Assembly: GCA_964036665.1 (NCBI GenBank)
Contig: OZ038532.1
Location: 8,370,001-8,434,000, forward strand
Origin: Gordius sp. MW1
Taxonomy: Eukaryota > Nematomorpha > Gordioida > Gordea > Gordiidae
Length of the DNA stretch: 64,000 nucleotides
Direction: 5' to 3'
Shown here: one piece after another, positions 23,746 to 35,110 of the stretch
Position numbering within the stretch: position 1 is the stretch's first letter
How the letters are laid out: every line of letters starts with the position of its first letter
Position numbers and translations under genes: made by a program
Notes under the pieces: model-generated
Seen by the model: the letters and a program-made list of their open reading frames with translations, nothing else
What the model was told of the DNA's origin: nothing
Database searches by the model: none

Positions 23746-24261
23746 TGTAACATATTGTTAAGCGTTCCTTGTGTATATATATTTATGTTACATATGTTTT
23801 CCTGGTTCTGAATATATTACTATGATTCCGGTACATAAGATAAAGTTGCAAAAGATAAACGAATTGGGTTCAAAATGCCACAGTCTAAAATGCCACACTG
23901 AATATCACGTCACGGAAAATTAAATCTCAAATGGGAAGGGAATTTGATGTGCATCTAATCCTAACCCTAACCTAAAACGCTGACCTAAAACACTACCCTG
24001 AACCTTAACCCTGTCCCTTACAGTTTTAGAGTGAAGCAATAATTGTTAAATGCATACGCATGCGCACTATTGAAATGCGCAGCTATCTGATTGGTCTGTT
24101 AAATGCATACGCATTAAAACGGACAAATTTGAAATGGTGAAGGTTTGGTGGCAATTGATGAAGTTTATATTTTGAAACTTTACCTTTTGAATTGAAACGC
24201 ATTACTATTGTCCGGTTGTTATAATTCCATATCGTAATCCCATATATGAATAAATACTATA
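23746..24261 (+). repeat. 5' LTR of the gypsy element, interrupted
   Basis: It begins TGTAACATATTGTTAAGCG and ends GAATAAATACTATA, including an AATAAA-type signal. Removing the insertion and one copy of its 8-bp duplication leaves 131 bp, exactly the length of the 3' LTR. Confidence 0.95.
23824..24200. mobile_element. 377-bp insertion in the 5' LTR
   Basis: Flanked by a perfect 8-bp direct repeat ATTACTAT (23,816-23,823 and 24,201-24,208), of which the 3' LTR has one copy. The ends (GATTCCGGTAC and GAATTGAAACGC) are not inverted repeats. About 90 bp (23,918-24,010) match the core of the small element at 5,587-5,800. It contains a repeated TTAAATGCATACGCAT. The 8-bp duplication suggests hAT-type integration; missing terminal repeats may reflect decay. 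Confidence 0.85.
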
Positions 24262-24262
24262 A

Positions 24263-24854
24263 ATGTCGCTGGTCAAAATAGAAGAATTCACAGATCAAGT
24301 GGACATAGAAGATTGGCTATTGGTTTTGGAAAATGCCATGGAAATTAAAGAAGTCGCGCCGGAGAACAAGAAGAAATATCTCATAACATTCATTGGCCTC
24401 CCTACCCTGAAAAAATTAAAGCTTAAGGTATATCCAAAACTTATTAATGACTGTAGTTTTGATGAATTAGTAATTAAAAATTCTATTTTTTTTTCGAGAC
24501 TAAGTTTTTTAAGATGTACAAGAGGTACAGATTTAATTGAGGAGTATGCTCAAAAACTTAAGGGGTTAATAACAAAATGCAATTACGATGATGAAGATGA
24601 AATGTTAAGGGATGGGTTCTTATTGAATTTAGACAATAGCGGAGTAGAAAATGAAATCAGGATCAGGTTTCCAGATGGTAAAGATGGAGATGAAAAACTA
24701 AAATTCAAAACTGTATTAGCTATAAGTTATGAAAAAGCAAGGGATGAAGTAGAGGATAAGGTCATACATAATGATATTAATAAAATTGTAAAAGGTCAAA
24801 ATAATAACTATAGTGAGCTGATATGTTTTAATTGTAAGAAACAAGGTCATATAG
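24263..24854 (+). pseudogene. gypsy gag, 5' portion, cut by the foldback
   Basis: The frame opens at ATG 24,263. Its ~197 retrotransposon codons have a Gag-like acidic and helical composition. It contains YAQKLKGLITKC and, near the end, the first half of a zinc knuckle (CFNCKKQGH). The insertion at 24,855 falls inside the knuckle, before its last cysteine, which is found on the far side at about 33,330. The stop a few codons past 24,854 belongs to the inserted element. Confidence 0.9.
24847..24854. repeat. Left copy of 8-bp target duplication of the foldback
   Basis: TCATATAG here is repeated exactly at 33,313-33,320. The intact gag site would contain it once, within the zinc-knuckle codons. 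Confidence 0.95.
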
Positions 24855-25334
24855 TAGTGTTGTAAAAACGGCTGGCTGGTTTTTCCCAGCGTATTGCTAA
24901 GCTTAGTTGTTGGCGTTTTTTTTCACCCAACCTTTTCAGTGTTAGGTGAATTTTCTTGGGAGGGCTTTGGCGTTTGGCGTTTTCGTAAAAAACACCCAAA
25001 GCGTTTTGGGTGTTTTTTTTTGGGGCACCTTTGGCCTTAGGTTTGAGTGTATTAAAGAGCTAAAGGGTTTGGGTGGATAATATTATTAACCTTTTGGTTT
25101 GGTTTTGGTCGTTTTGGGTTGGGCATGCAAATATATCATTTTGTTTTTATTGTTCATCATATTTGTGTATTTAGATTTAGGTAATGAACTTTTAATTTAA
25201 GAAAATAAAAATAAATGTATCATGACGTCACAATCTAGTAAATTCAGTAAATTATAGTTAATTATTATGCATTATAGAAATAGGTAGTGAATCAATATGT
25301 TTTATTTATGAAAAAAAAATTCGTGAAGATTTGC

Positions 25335-27440
25335 CCCCCCCCTTTATTTTTTACCCTCTTTCTCACCCGGGGAAGAACGGCGGGCAGGTGGGGTGTTTGC
25401 CCCCCCCCTATTTTTTACCCTCTTTCTGATCCGGGGGAGAGGCGGGGGGGGGCATGGGGGTGTTTTGCCCCCCTCCCCCCTAAATTTTTACCCGCTTTCT
25501 GATGCGAGGGAGAGGGGGGTGTTTTGCCCCCCCCCCCTTATTTTTTACCCTCTTTCTGATGCGAGGGAGAGGGAGGGGGTAGGGGGTGTTTTGTCCCCCC
25601 CCCCTAATTTTTTACCCTCTTTCTGATGCGAGGGAGGGGGGGGGCAGAGGGTGTTTTGCCCCCCCCCCCCTTCCCTAAATTTTTATCCTCTTTCTGATGC
25701 GAGGGAGAGGGGGGGCAGGGGGTGTTTTGCCCCCCCCCCCTAATTTTTTATCCTCTTTCTAATGCGGGGGAGAGGGGGCATGGGGGGGGGGGGGTGTTTT
25801 GCCCCCCCCCTAATTTTTTACCCTCTTTCTGATGTGGGGGAGAGGGGGGGCATAGGGGGTGTTTTGCCCCCCCCCCCTAATTTTTTACCCTCTTTCTGAT
25901 CCGGGGGAGAGGCGGGGCATGGGGGGTGTTTTGCCCCCCCCCCATTTTTTACCCTCTTTCTGATGCGAGCGAGAGGGGGGGGGGCAGGGGGTGTTTTGCC
26001 CCCCCCCCCCCAATTTTTTACCCTCTTTTTAATGCGGGTGAGAGGGGGGAAGGGGGGGGGGGGTGTTTTTGCCCCCCCCCTAATTTTTTACCCTCTTTCT
26101 GATGCGGGGGAGAGGGGGGCAGGGGGTGTTTTGTCCCCCCCCCTAAATTTTTACCCTCTTTCTGATGCGAGGGAGGGGGGGGGGGCAGAGGGTGTTTTGC
26201 CCACCCTTCCCTAAATTTTTATCCTCTTTCTGATGCGAGGGAGAGGGGGGCAGGGGGTGTTTTGCCCCCCCCCCCCCCCCCTAAATTTTTTATCCTCTTT
26301 CTAATGCGGGGGAGAGGGGGCATGGGGGGTGTTTTGCCCCCCCCCCCCCTAATTTTTTACCCTCTTTCTGATGTGGGGGAGAGGGGGGGGGGGCATAGTG
26401 GGTGTTTTGCCCCCCCCCCCTAATTTTTTACCCTCTTTCGGATCCGGGGGAGAGGCGGGGCATGGGGGGTGTTTTGCCCCCCCCCTTTTTTACCCTCTTT
26501 CTGATGCGAGCGAGAGGGGGGGGGGCAGGGGGTGTTTTGCCCCCCCCCCCAATTTTTTACCCTCTTTTTAATGCGGGTGAGAGGGGGGAAGGGGGGGGGG
26601 TGTTTTGCCCCCCCCCTAATTTTTTACCCTCTTTCTGATGCGGGGTAGAGGGGGGCAGGGGGATGTTTTGCCCCCCTCCCCCCTAATTTTTTATCCTCTT
26701 TCTGATGCGAGGGAGAGGGGGGTGGCAGGGGGGTGTTTTGCCCCCCCCCCCTAATTTTTTACCCTCTTTCTGATGCGAGGGAGAGAGGGGTGTTTTGCCC
26801 CTCCTCCTAATTTTAAACCCTCTTTCTGATGTGGGGGAGAGAGGGGCACGGGGGGGGGGGGGTTGTTTTGCCCCCCCCCCCCCTAATTTTTTACTCTCTT
26901 TCTAATGCGGGGGAGAGGGGGCAGGGGAGTTTTTTGCCCCCCCCCCAATTTTTTACCCTCCATCTGATGCAAGGGAGAGGGGGGTGGCAGGGGGGTGTTT
27001 TGCCCCCCCCCCCCTTATTTTTTACCCTCTTTCTTAAGTGGGGGAGAGGGGGGCATGGGGGGTTTTTTGCCCCCCCCCCTAATTTTTTACCCTCTTTCTG
27101 ATGCGAGGGAGATGGGGGGCAGGGGGTGTTTTGCCCCCCTACCCCCTAATTTTTTACCCTCTTTCTGATGCGAGGGAGAGAGGGGTGGCAGGGGGGGTGT
27201 TTTGCCCCCCCCCTAATTTTTTACCCTCTTTCTCATCCGAAAAGGGGGGCATGGGGGTGTTTAGCCCCCCCCCCCCCTTATTTTTTACCCTCTTTCTCAC
27301 CCGGGAAGGGGGGGGGGGCATGGGGGGTGTTTTGCCCCCCCCCCCCCTTATTTTTTACCCTCTTTCTGATGCCGGGGAGAGGGGGGGGGGGGTGAATCGA
27401 CCCTCTTCTTATTTTTTACTCTCTTTATCACCCGGGGGGG
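25335..27440 (+). repeat. G-run/C-run minisatellite array, first orientation
   Basis: About 30 copies of a 60-80-bp unit. Each has TACCCTCTTTCTGATGC, GGGGGAGAGG, a run of about 6-12 G, TGTTTTGCC and a run of about 8-15 C, then TAATTTTT. Runs vary in length from copy to copy. One strand therefore has alternating long G and C tracts that could form G-quadruplexes, i-motifs or simple hairpins. Not coding. Confidence 0.95.
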
Positions 27441-27470
27441 GCCGGAAAGCCCTTTTTAACCCTTTCAAAA

Positions 27471-27790
27471 TATTTTTGTGAATTTTTGCGGTCACAGTGG
27501 TGACAAATGTCATAATCAACAATTTCTATTGAGATTAATATTTTTTTTTAAAATAGACTTTTTATATGACTGAAAGATGTTCTACTATTATACAAAATAT
27601 TTTTGGGAAGATTTGCGGTCACAGTGATGACAAATGTCTTAATCAACACATTCTATTGAAATTTATTTTTTTTTTTGAAAATTGCCTTATTATATGACAA
27701 AGATTTTCTAATATTCGAAAATATATTTTTGCAGATTTGCGGTCAAAAATTGTCTTAATATACCATATCAATTAAAATAAATTTTTTTAA
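27471..27790 (+). repeat. Three diverged ~125-bp tandem units in the foldback core
   Basis: The phrase GCGGTCACAGTGGTGACAAA and its relatives recur near 27,489, 27,615 and 27,740, each followed by a T-run. Divergence rises along the series. Confidence 0.8.
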
Positions 27791-28141
27791 TTTAACTTCA
27801 TTTACGAAATAAGCTGTATTATTAAATATAATATTAATATGAAATTTTACCAGTTTAAAAAAAATTTGCCATCATGGGTAAGTAATTTTACTATTTAAGT
27901 TATCTGGGCATTTAATGGAAAAACTTGGTATTTCCAAAAAGCATATCATGCTATTAATTACTATGCTTTCACAAGGCACCAACACTCTACGTCCTGTTGA
28001 CATAGACTTCTCGTTTACAATGCTTATAAGGATCATAAAAAATATCGGACTTTTCTGAGTAACAAAAATGAGTTAAGCATCTTAATTTAATTTATTGCTT
28101 ATTATTTAATAAGAAACTTAATTTTCTAATTGATTATGACT

Positions 28142-28830
28142 TAATTAGTAGTTGACATAATAAAAAAAAGTTTAATTTTCATTTATTTTATTTATAATAA
28201 TATGATTTGCAACTTCTACATACCTTGATATGTTGTACGTTAAAAAAGAAATGAATGTAAAATGATGTAATAAAGAGCCTAGCCAGCCCACGCCACACCA
28301 TGCCTTGTTGTGCCATGATTTTTTTATATATTTAGTTTAGTACTTAACTTAAATCTGATAGGTTTAAATCTGGTTTTGCGCATGCATTGCAACGAGAGAA
28401 GGAAGAGAGAGGGTGGATTAGTACATGAATATGTACATGCTACATGGGAGTGGTGATATGTCTAGTCGCGCGGGATGCCGTTCTCTGATATTGAAAATAG
28501 AGTTTAAATATAAAATAAAAGGGACATTATATAATTAATAAGTCTTTATCTTTTACAAGAGGCGAGGAATTCAAAATATATTTGAAATTAAATTTTGTAA
28601 TTAAAATTGCTATTGACGGGAATATTTAGAGGGGGATATCTTAGCTGTCATTATTTTAGAATGAATTAAAATATTAATTTTTAATTGAAGGATTGAATTC
28701 AAAATCTGCTCTCGAATGGCCAGATAAATCTCACTTTATAATCGTTTTCTATTTATTGAAAACACCCCCTATGCCCCCCTCTCCCCCGCATTAGAAAGAG
28801 GGTAAATAATTGGGGGGGGGCGGCAAAACA
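28142..28830 (+). repeat. Core segment duplicated inside the foldback, copy 1
   Basis: It begins TAATTAGTAGTTGACATAAT and runs through CTAGTCGCGCGGGATGCC into the first G/C units. It recurs in direct orientation at 30,207-30,890 with few substitutions and a ~10-bp deletion. Confidence 0.9.
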
Positions 28831-30205
28831 CCCCCCATGCCCCCCCCCCCTCTCCCCCACATTAGAAAGAGGGTAAAAAATGAGGGGGGGGGGCAAAACA
28901 CCCCCCATGCCCCCCTCTCCCCCTGGTCAGAAAGAGGGTAAAAAATTAGGGGGGGGGCAAAACACCTCCTATGCCCCCCCTCTCCCCCACATCAGAAAGA
29001 GGGTAAAATATAGGGGGGGGGGGCAAAAGACCCCCCATGCCCCCCCTCTCCCCCTAATCAGAAAGAGTGCAAAAAATTAGGGGGGGGGGGTAAAACACCC
29101 CCTATGCCCCCCCCCTCTCCCCCACATCAGAAAGAGGGTAAAAAATAAGGGGGGAGGGGGGCAAAACACCCCCTATGCCCCCCCCTCTCCCCCACATCAG
29201 AAATAGGGTAAAAATTAAAGGGGGGGGGGGGCAAAACACCCCCCATGACCCCCCTCTCAAGAGGGTAAAAAATAAGGGGGGGGGCAAAACACCCCCTATG
29301 CCCCCCCTCTCCTCTGGATCAGAAACAGGGTAAAAAATTAAGGGGGGGGGGGCAAAACACCCCCCATGCCCCCCTCTCCCCCGCATTAGAAAGAGGGTTA
29401 AAAATTAGGGGGGGGGGGCAAAACACCCCTCATGCCCTCCTCTCCCCCGCATTAGAAAGAAGATAAAAAATTAGGGCCCCCCCCTCTCCCTCGCATCAGA
29501 AAGAAAGTAAAAAATTAGGGGGGGGGGGCAAAACACCCCCCATGCCCCCCCTCTCCCCCTGATCAGAAAGAGGGTAAAAAATTTGGGGGGGGGGGGTAAA
29601 ACACCCCCTGTGCCCCCCCCCCTCTCAGCCACATCAGAAAGAGGGTAAAAAATAAGGGGGGAGGGGGGCAAAACACCCCCTATGCCCCCCCCCTCTCCCC
29701 CACATCAGAAATAGGGTAAAAAATTGGGGGGGGGGCAAAACACCCCCATGCCCCCCCCCCTCTCAAGAGGGTAAAAAATAGGGGGGGGGCAAAACACCCC
29801 CCCATGCCCCCCTCTCCCCCGCATTAGAAAGGGGGTAAAAAAAAAGGGGGGGGGGCAAAACACCCCCCATGCCCCCTCTCTCCCCCTGATCAGAAAGAGG
29901 GTAAAAAATTTAGGGGGGGGGGCAAAACACCCCCTATGCCCCCCCTCTCCCCCACATCAGAAAGAGGGTAAAAAATATAGGGGGGGGGGCAAAACACCCC
30001 CCATGCCCCCCCCCCCCTCTCTCCCTGATCAGAAAGAGGGTAAAAAATTGGGGGGGGGGGGGGGGGGTAAAACACCCCCTATGCCCCCCCCCTCTCCCCC
30101 ACATCAGAAAGAGGGTAAAAAATAAGGGGGGAGGGGGGCAAAACACCCCCTGCCCCCCCTCTCCCTCGCCACAGAAAGAGGGTAAAAATTTAGTGGGGGG
30201 GGGGG
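28765..30205 (-). repeat. G-run/C-run minisatellite array, opposite orientation, part 1
   Basis: The same unit as at 25.3-27.4 kb but reversed (AGAAAGAGGGTAAAAAATTAG, G-run, CAAAACACC, C-run), about 20 copies. Confidence 0.95.
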
Positions 30206-30206
30206 C

Positions 30207-30890
30207 TAATTAGTAGTTCACATAATAAAAAAAAGTTTAATTTTCATTTATTTTATTTATAATAATATGATTTGCAACTTCTACATACCTTGATATGTTG
30301 TACGTTAAAAAAGAAATGAATGTAAAATGATGTAATAAAGAGCCTAGCCAGCCCACGCCACACCATGCCTTGTTGTGCCATGATTTTTTTATATATTTAG
30401 TTTAGTACTTAATTTAAATCTGATAGGTTTAAATCTGGTTTTGCGCATGCAAGAAGGAAGAGAGAGGGTGGATTAGTACATGAACATGAACATGCTACAT
30501 GGGAGTGGTGATATGTCTAGTCGCGCGGGATGCCGTTCTCTGATATTGAAAATAGAGTTTAAATATAAAATAAAAGGGACATTATATAATTAATAAGTCT
30601 TTATCTTTTACAAGAGGGGAGGAATTCAAAATATATTTGAAATTAAATTTTGTGATTAAAATTGCTATTGCCGGGAATATTTAGAGGGGGATATCTTAGC
30701 TGTCATTATTTTAGAATGAATTAAAATATTAATTTTTAATTGAAGGATTGAATTCAAAATCTGCTCTCGAATGGCCAGATAAATCTCACTTTATAATCGT
30801 TTTCTATTTATTGAAAACACCCCCTATGCCCCCTCTCCCCCGCATTAGAAAGAGGGTAAATAATTGGGGGGGGGGGCGGCAAAACACCCC
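30207..30890 (+). repeat. Core segment duplicated inside the foldback, copy 2
   Basis: Near-identical to 28,142-28,830 and in the same orientation. It splits the reversed minisatellite into two blocks, suggesting a unit-level duplication of core plus array. Confidence 0.9.
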
Positions 30891-32842
30891 CATGCCCCCC
30901 CCCTCTCCCCCACATCAGAAAGAGGGTAAAAAATTAGGGGGGGGGGGCAAAACACCCCCTATGCCCCCCCCCTCTCCCCCACATCAGAAAGAGGGTAAAA
31001 TATAGGGGGGGGGGCAAAAGACCCCCCATGCCCCCCTCTCCCCCAAATCAGAAAGAGGGCAAAAAATTAGGGGGGGGGGGGGGTAAAACACCCCCTATGC
31101 CCCCCCCTCTCCCCCACATCAGAAAGAGGGTAAAAAATAAGGGGGGAGGGGGGCAAAACACCTTCTATGCCCCCCCCTCTCCCCCACATCAGAAATAGGG
31201 TAAAAATTAAAGGGGGGGGCAAAACACCCCCCATGACCCCCCTCTCAAGAGGGTAAAAAATAAGGGGGGGGGGGCAAAACACCCCCTATGCCCCCCCTCT
31301 CCTCTGGATCAGAAACAGGGTAAAAAATTAAGGGGGGGGGGCAAAACACCCCCCATGCCCCCCTCTCCCCCTGATCAGAAAGAGGGTAAAAAATTAGGGG
31401 GGGGGCAAAACACCCCCTATGCCCCCCCCCTCTCCCCCACATCAGAAAGAGGGTAAAATATAGGGGGGGGGCAAAAGACCCCCCATGCCCCCCCTCTCCC
31501 CCTAATCAGAAAGAGGGCAAAAAATTAGGGGGGGGGTAAAACACCCCCTATGCCCCCCCCCCTCTCCCCCACATCAGAAAGAGGGTAAAAAATAGTAGGG
31601 AGGGGGGCAAAACACCCCCTATGCCCCCCCCTCTCCCCCACATCAGAAATAGGGTAAAAATTAAAGGGGGGGGGGGGGCAAAACACCCCCCATGACCCCC
31701 CTCTCAAGAGGGTAAAAAATAAGGGGGGGGGCAAAACACCCCCTATGCCCCCCCTCTCCTCTGGATCAGAAACAGGGTAAAAAATTAAGGGGGGGGGGCA
31801 AAACACCCCCCATGCCCCCCTCTCCCCCGCATTAGAAAGAGGGTTAAAAATTAGGGGGGGGGCAAAACACCCCTCATGCCCTCCTCTCCCCCGCATTAGA
31901 AAGAAGATAAAAAATTAGGGCCCCCCCCCCTCTCCCTCGCATCAGAAAGAAAGTAAAAAATTAGGGGGGGGGGGGGCAAAACACCCCCTATGCCCCCCCC
32001 CCCCCTCTCCCCCTGATCAGAAAGAGGGTAAAAAATTTGGGGGGGGGGGTAAAACACCCCCTGTGCCCCCCCCCTCTCAGCCACATCAGAAAGAGGGTAA
32101 AAAATAAGGGGGGAGGGGGGCAAAACACCCCCTATGCCCCCCCCTCTCCCCCACATCAGAAATAGGGTAAAAAATTGGGGGGGGGGGGGCAAAACACCCC
32201 CATGCCCCCCTCTCAAGAGGGTAAAAAATAGGGGGGGGGGCAAAACACCCCCCCATGCCCCCCTCTCCCCCGCATTAGAAAGGGGGTAAAAAATAAGGGG
32301 GGGGGGGCAAAACACCCCCATGCCCCCTCTCTCCCCCTGATCAGAAAGAGGGTAAAAAATTTAGGGGGGGGGGCAAAACACCCCCCATGCCCCCCCCCTC
32401 TCCCCCACATCAGAAAGAGGGTAAAAAATATAGGGGGGGGGCAAAACACCCCCCATGCCCCCCCTCTCCCCCTGATCAGAAAGAGGGTAAAAAATTAGGG
32501 GGGGGGGGGGGTAAAACACCCCCTATGCCCCCCCCTCTCCCCCGGATCAGAAAGAGGGTAAAAAATAAGGGGGGGGGGCAAACACCCCACCTGCCCGCCG
32601 TTCTTCCCCAGGTGAGAAAGAGGGTAAAAAATAAAGGGGGGGGGGGCAAAACACCCCCTGCCCCCCCTCTCCCTCGCCACAAAAAGAGGGTAAAAATTTA
32701 GTGGGGGGGGCAAAACACCCCCTGCCCCCCCCCGCCTCTCCCCATCAGAAAGAGGGTAAAAAATAAGGGGGGGGGGCAAACACCCCACCTGCCCGCCGTT
32801 CTTCCCCAGGTGAGAAAGAGGGTAAAAAATAAAGGGGGGGGG
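30840..32842 (-). repeat. G-run/C-run minisatellite array, opposite orientation, part 2
   Basis: About 30 reversed units. The order of unit variants from about 31,000 on resembles that from about 29,000 on (for example the units with GACCCCCCTCTCAAGAGGG and CTCTGGATCAGAAACAGGG occur in the same sequence). This indicates that a multi-unit block was duplicated. Confidence 0.95.
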
Positions 32843-33320
32843 GCAAATCTTCACAAATTTTTTTTTCATAAATAAAACATATTGATTCACTACCTACTTC
32901 TACAATGCATAATAATTAACTATAATTTACTGAATTTACTAGATTGTGACGTCATGATACATTTATTTTTATTTTCTTAAATTAAAAGTTCATTACCTAA
33001 ATCTAAATACACAAATATGATGAACAATAAAAACAAATTGATATATTTGCATGCCCAACCCAAAACGACCAAAACCAAACCGAAAGGTTAATAATATTAT
33101 CCACCCAAACCCTTTAGCTCTTTAATACACTCAAACCTAAACGCCAAAGGTGCCCCCAAAAAAAACACCCAAAACGCTTTGGGTGTTTTTTACGAAAACG
33201 CCAAACGCCAAAGCCCTCCCAAGAAAATTCACCTAACACTGAAAATGTTGGGTGAAAAAAACGCCAACGCTTGCAGGCAACCAATAGAAACCCTTGGTTT
33301 TTTACAACACTATCATATAG

Positions 33321-33706
33321 CTAGGTTTTGTCATTTAAATAAAAAAAATTCTTATTATAAATTTAAGAATTTCAATAAGGAAATGATTGGGAATTATTTA
33401 AATAGAGGAAATGATAACAATTACATTAGATGTATTAATACTTATAAAATCAATAGAGCTTTGGTTAGAGCAATATTAAATGGGAAACCTTATAATTTTG
33501 AGTTTGATACAGCTGCTCAGGCTACTGTAATAGATAATCAGACTTGGATAGAGATAGGTCAGCCCGGGTTAACAGGATGTCCTAGCATATTAGGTTATGG
33601 AAATTATAATATCAAAACTTTAGGTAGGTGTGTAGTTAAAGGGCAAATTAATGATAAATGTTTTGACATCTATGTGATAGTAGTCAATGAAGGTGATTTA
33701 ATATAA
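33321..33706 (+). pseudogene. gypsy gag end and aspartic protease remnant
   Basis: Immediately after the right target duplication the frame continues with the last cysteine of the zinc knuckle (ARFC). A linker follows, then a protease-like domain (VRAILNGKPYNFEFDTAAQA). The catalytic triplet reads DTAA instead of DTGA, a Gly-to-Ala change at a near-invariant position. The frame ends with TAA at 33,704, and another TAA lies at 33,773, before reverse transcriptase. Confidence 0.8.
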
Positions 33707-34962
33707 GGGTTGCCTGAAATTTTAAAATTTGGATTTGAATTGCCAACAAATATTTATATTCGACAAATTAAGTAAGCAAATTTGATTGATCAATTTTCCA
33801 AAGTATTTTCAAAGAAATTGGGCGTAGTAAACAATTTTTTGGTAGATTTACATTTAAAAACCCCTTATAGGCCTATAAGTTTGCCCCCGCGTAGGGTACC
33901 TTTTCCAATGAGGGAGGCCATTGAGAAAGAGATTAAAAGATTATCGGAAGAAGAAGTAATTGAAAAGGTTGATTCAAACACTGCAATTCAAGGGTGCACA
34001 CCTACCGTAAACCGTTATAAGAAAGATAAATCAATCAGGATATGTGGAGACTTCAAAGTCACATTAAATGATTATTTGTACGATGTTGGGGATACGTTGC
34101 CTACTTTTGAAGATGTTACAGCAAAACTGATTGGAGGCAATAAATTTACCGTCATCGATTTAAAAGACGCATTCTTGAGTTGAAAATGTCTGAACGGAGT
34201 GCAAGGTTACTTACAATTGCAACACACTTAGGATTATATCGTTATCGCAGACTACCATTTGGAATCAAGGTTGCCCCTTTAATATTTCAGAGGTATATAA
34301 TCTTTTATATGGAATTCTTAACACGGCAGTGTTTATAGATGACATTATAATAACGGGAATAAATGACGAACAACATGTGTCAAATATTAAAGAAGTATTA
34401 AAACGTTTTGAAGAAGTAGGGATAACTACAACCCCGAGAAGTAAAGTTCCTTCAAGATTCCGTTGTCTACTTAGGTCATAAAATTAGTTCTAAAAGCATT
34501 CAACCTACGGAAGAGAAAATTTTGGCCTTAAGGGACTGCAAAAGACCAACAAACAAGTCTGAACTTAAAGGTTTTTTAGGGTTATTGAATTATTTAGGAA
34601 GATTTATACCGATGCTTCAACCACAATGCGTCACATTACACAACCTTCTAAAAAAGGACTCTAAATGGGAATGGGGAAAAGAAGAAAAATGTTTTGATAA
34701 ATTAAAGACCCTAATATCAAAAGAAGATATTGTGGTTCCTTATTCATTAAATAAACCAATAGTTTTATACACAGATGCATGTGATATAGGACGGGGGGCG
34801 GTACTTATGCACGTGGAGTCTGATGGGAAAGAAAAGCCTATAGCGTATGCATCAAGAGTTTTAACCCCGGCAGAAAAAGAATATTCCACTATCTTTATTC
34901 ATATTGAGAACAGATCACCGACCTTTACAATATATATTTGGTCGCCAGGGACATCATCATAA
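33707..34962 (+). pseudogene. gypsy reverse transcriptase and RNase H remnant
   Basis: It starts in the protease frame: RRVPFPMREAIEKEI, then IRICGDFKVTLN, then FTVIDLKDAFLS. A stop at 34,181 and a frame change follow. The next segment has RRLPFGIKVAPLIFQ. A second frame change precedes the active-site box FIDDI (34,332-34,346). The connection domain (ELKGFLGLLNYLGRFIP) and RNase H (LYTDACDIGRGAVL, EKPIAYASRVL) occupy 34,522-34,962. RNase H then shifts frame again (about 34,900-35,080, with IADSLSRLP). Confidence 0.9.
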
Positions 34963-35110
34963 TTGCAACTTGCGATTACAAAGATGGAGTACAAAATTAA
35001 TGGCATACGATTTTAAAGTTGAGTATATATCTGGTGATAGGAACTAAATAGCAGATTCATTATCGCGGTTACCTACCCTTGTAGATGTTAGTTAAGACAT
35101 TCACATACAC

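Larger units (their letters stand above)
24855..33312. mobile_element. 8.46-kb hAT-like foldback element with G-run/C-run minisatellites
   Basis: Its termini TAGTGTTGTAAAAA and TTTTTACAACACTA are inverted, begin with the hAT-type YARNG pattern, and are flanked by a perfect 8-bp TCATATAG duplication. After a variable stretch, the inverted arms match for roughly 400 bp, with TTTGGCGTTT motifs and a AAAACACCCAAA hairpin. They continue into oppositely oriented G/C minisatellites. Order: arm (24,855-25,335), array (25,335-27,440), core (27,440-28,760), array (28,760-30,200), duplicated core piece (30,207-30,840), array (30,840-32,842), arm (32,842-33,312). No transposase frame is present. Proline/glycine-rich open frames across the arrays are by-products of the repeat. 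It is the least conventional object in the window. Confidence 0.9.

Noticed and set aside
25287..27481. Overlapping proline/glycine-rich open frames in the first G/C array
   Set aside because: They are translations of the minisatellite unit, occur in several frames at once, and change with every G/C-run length. No conserved domain.
28880..32890. Proline-rich open frames on both strands in the reversed arrays
   Set aside because: Same reason: periodic low-complexity output of a non-coding repeat.
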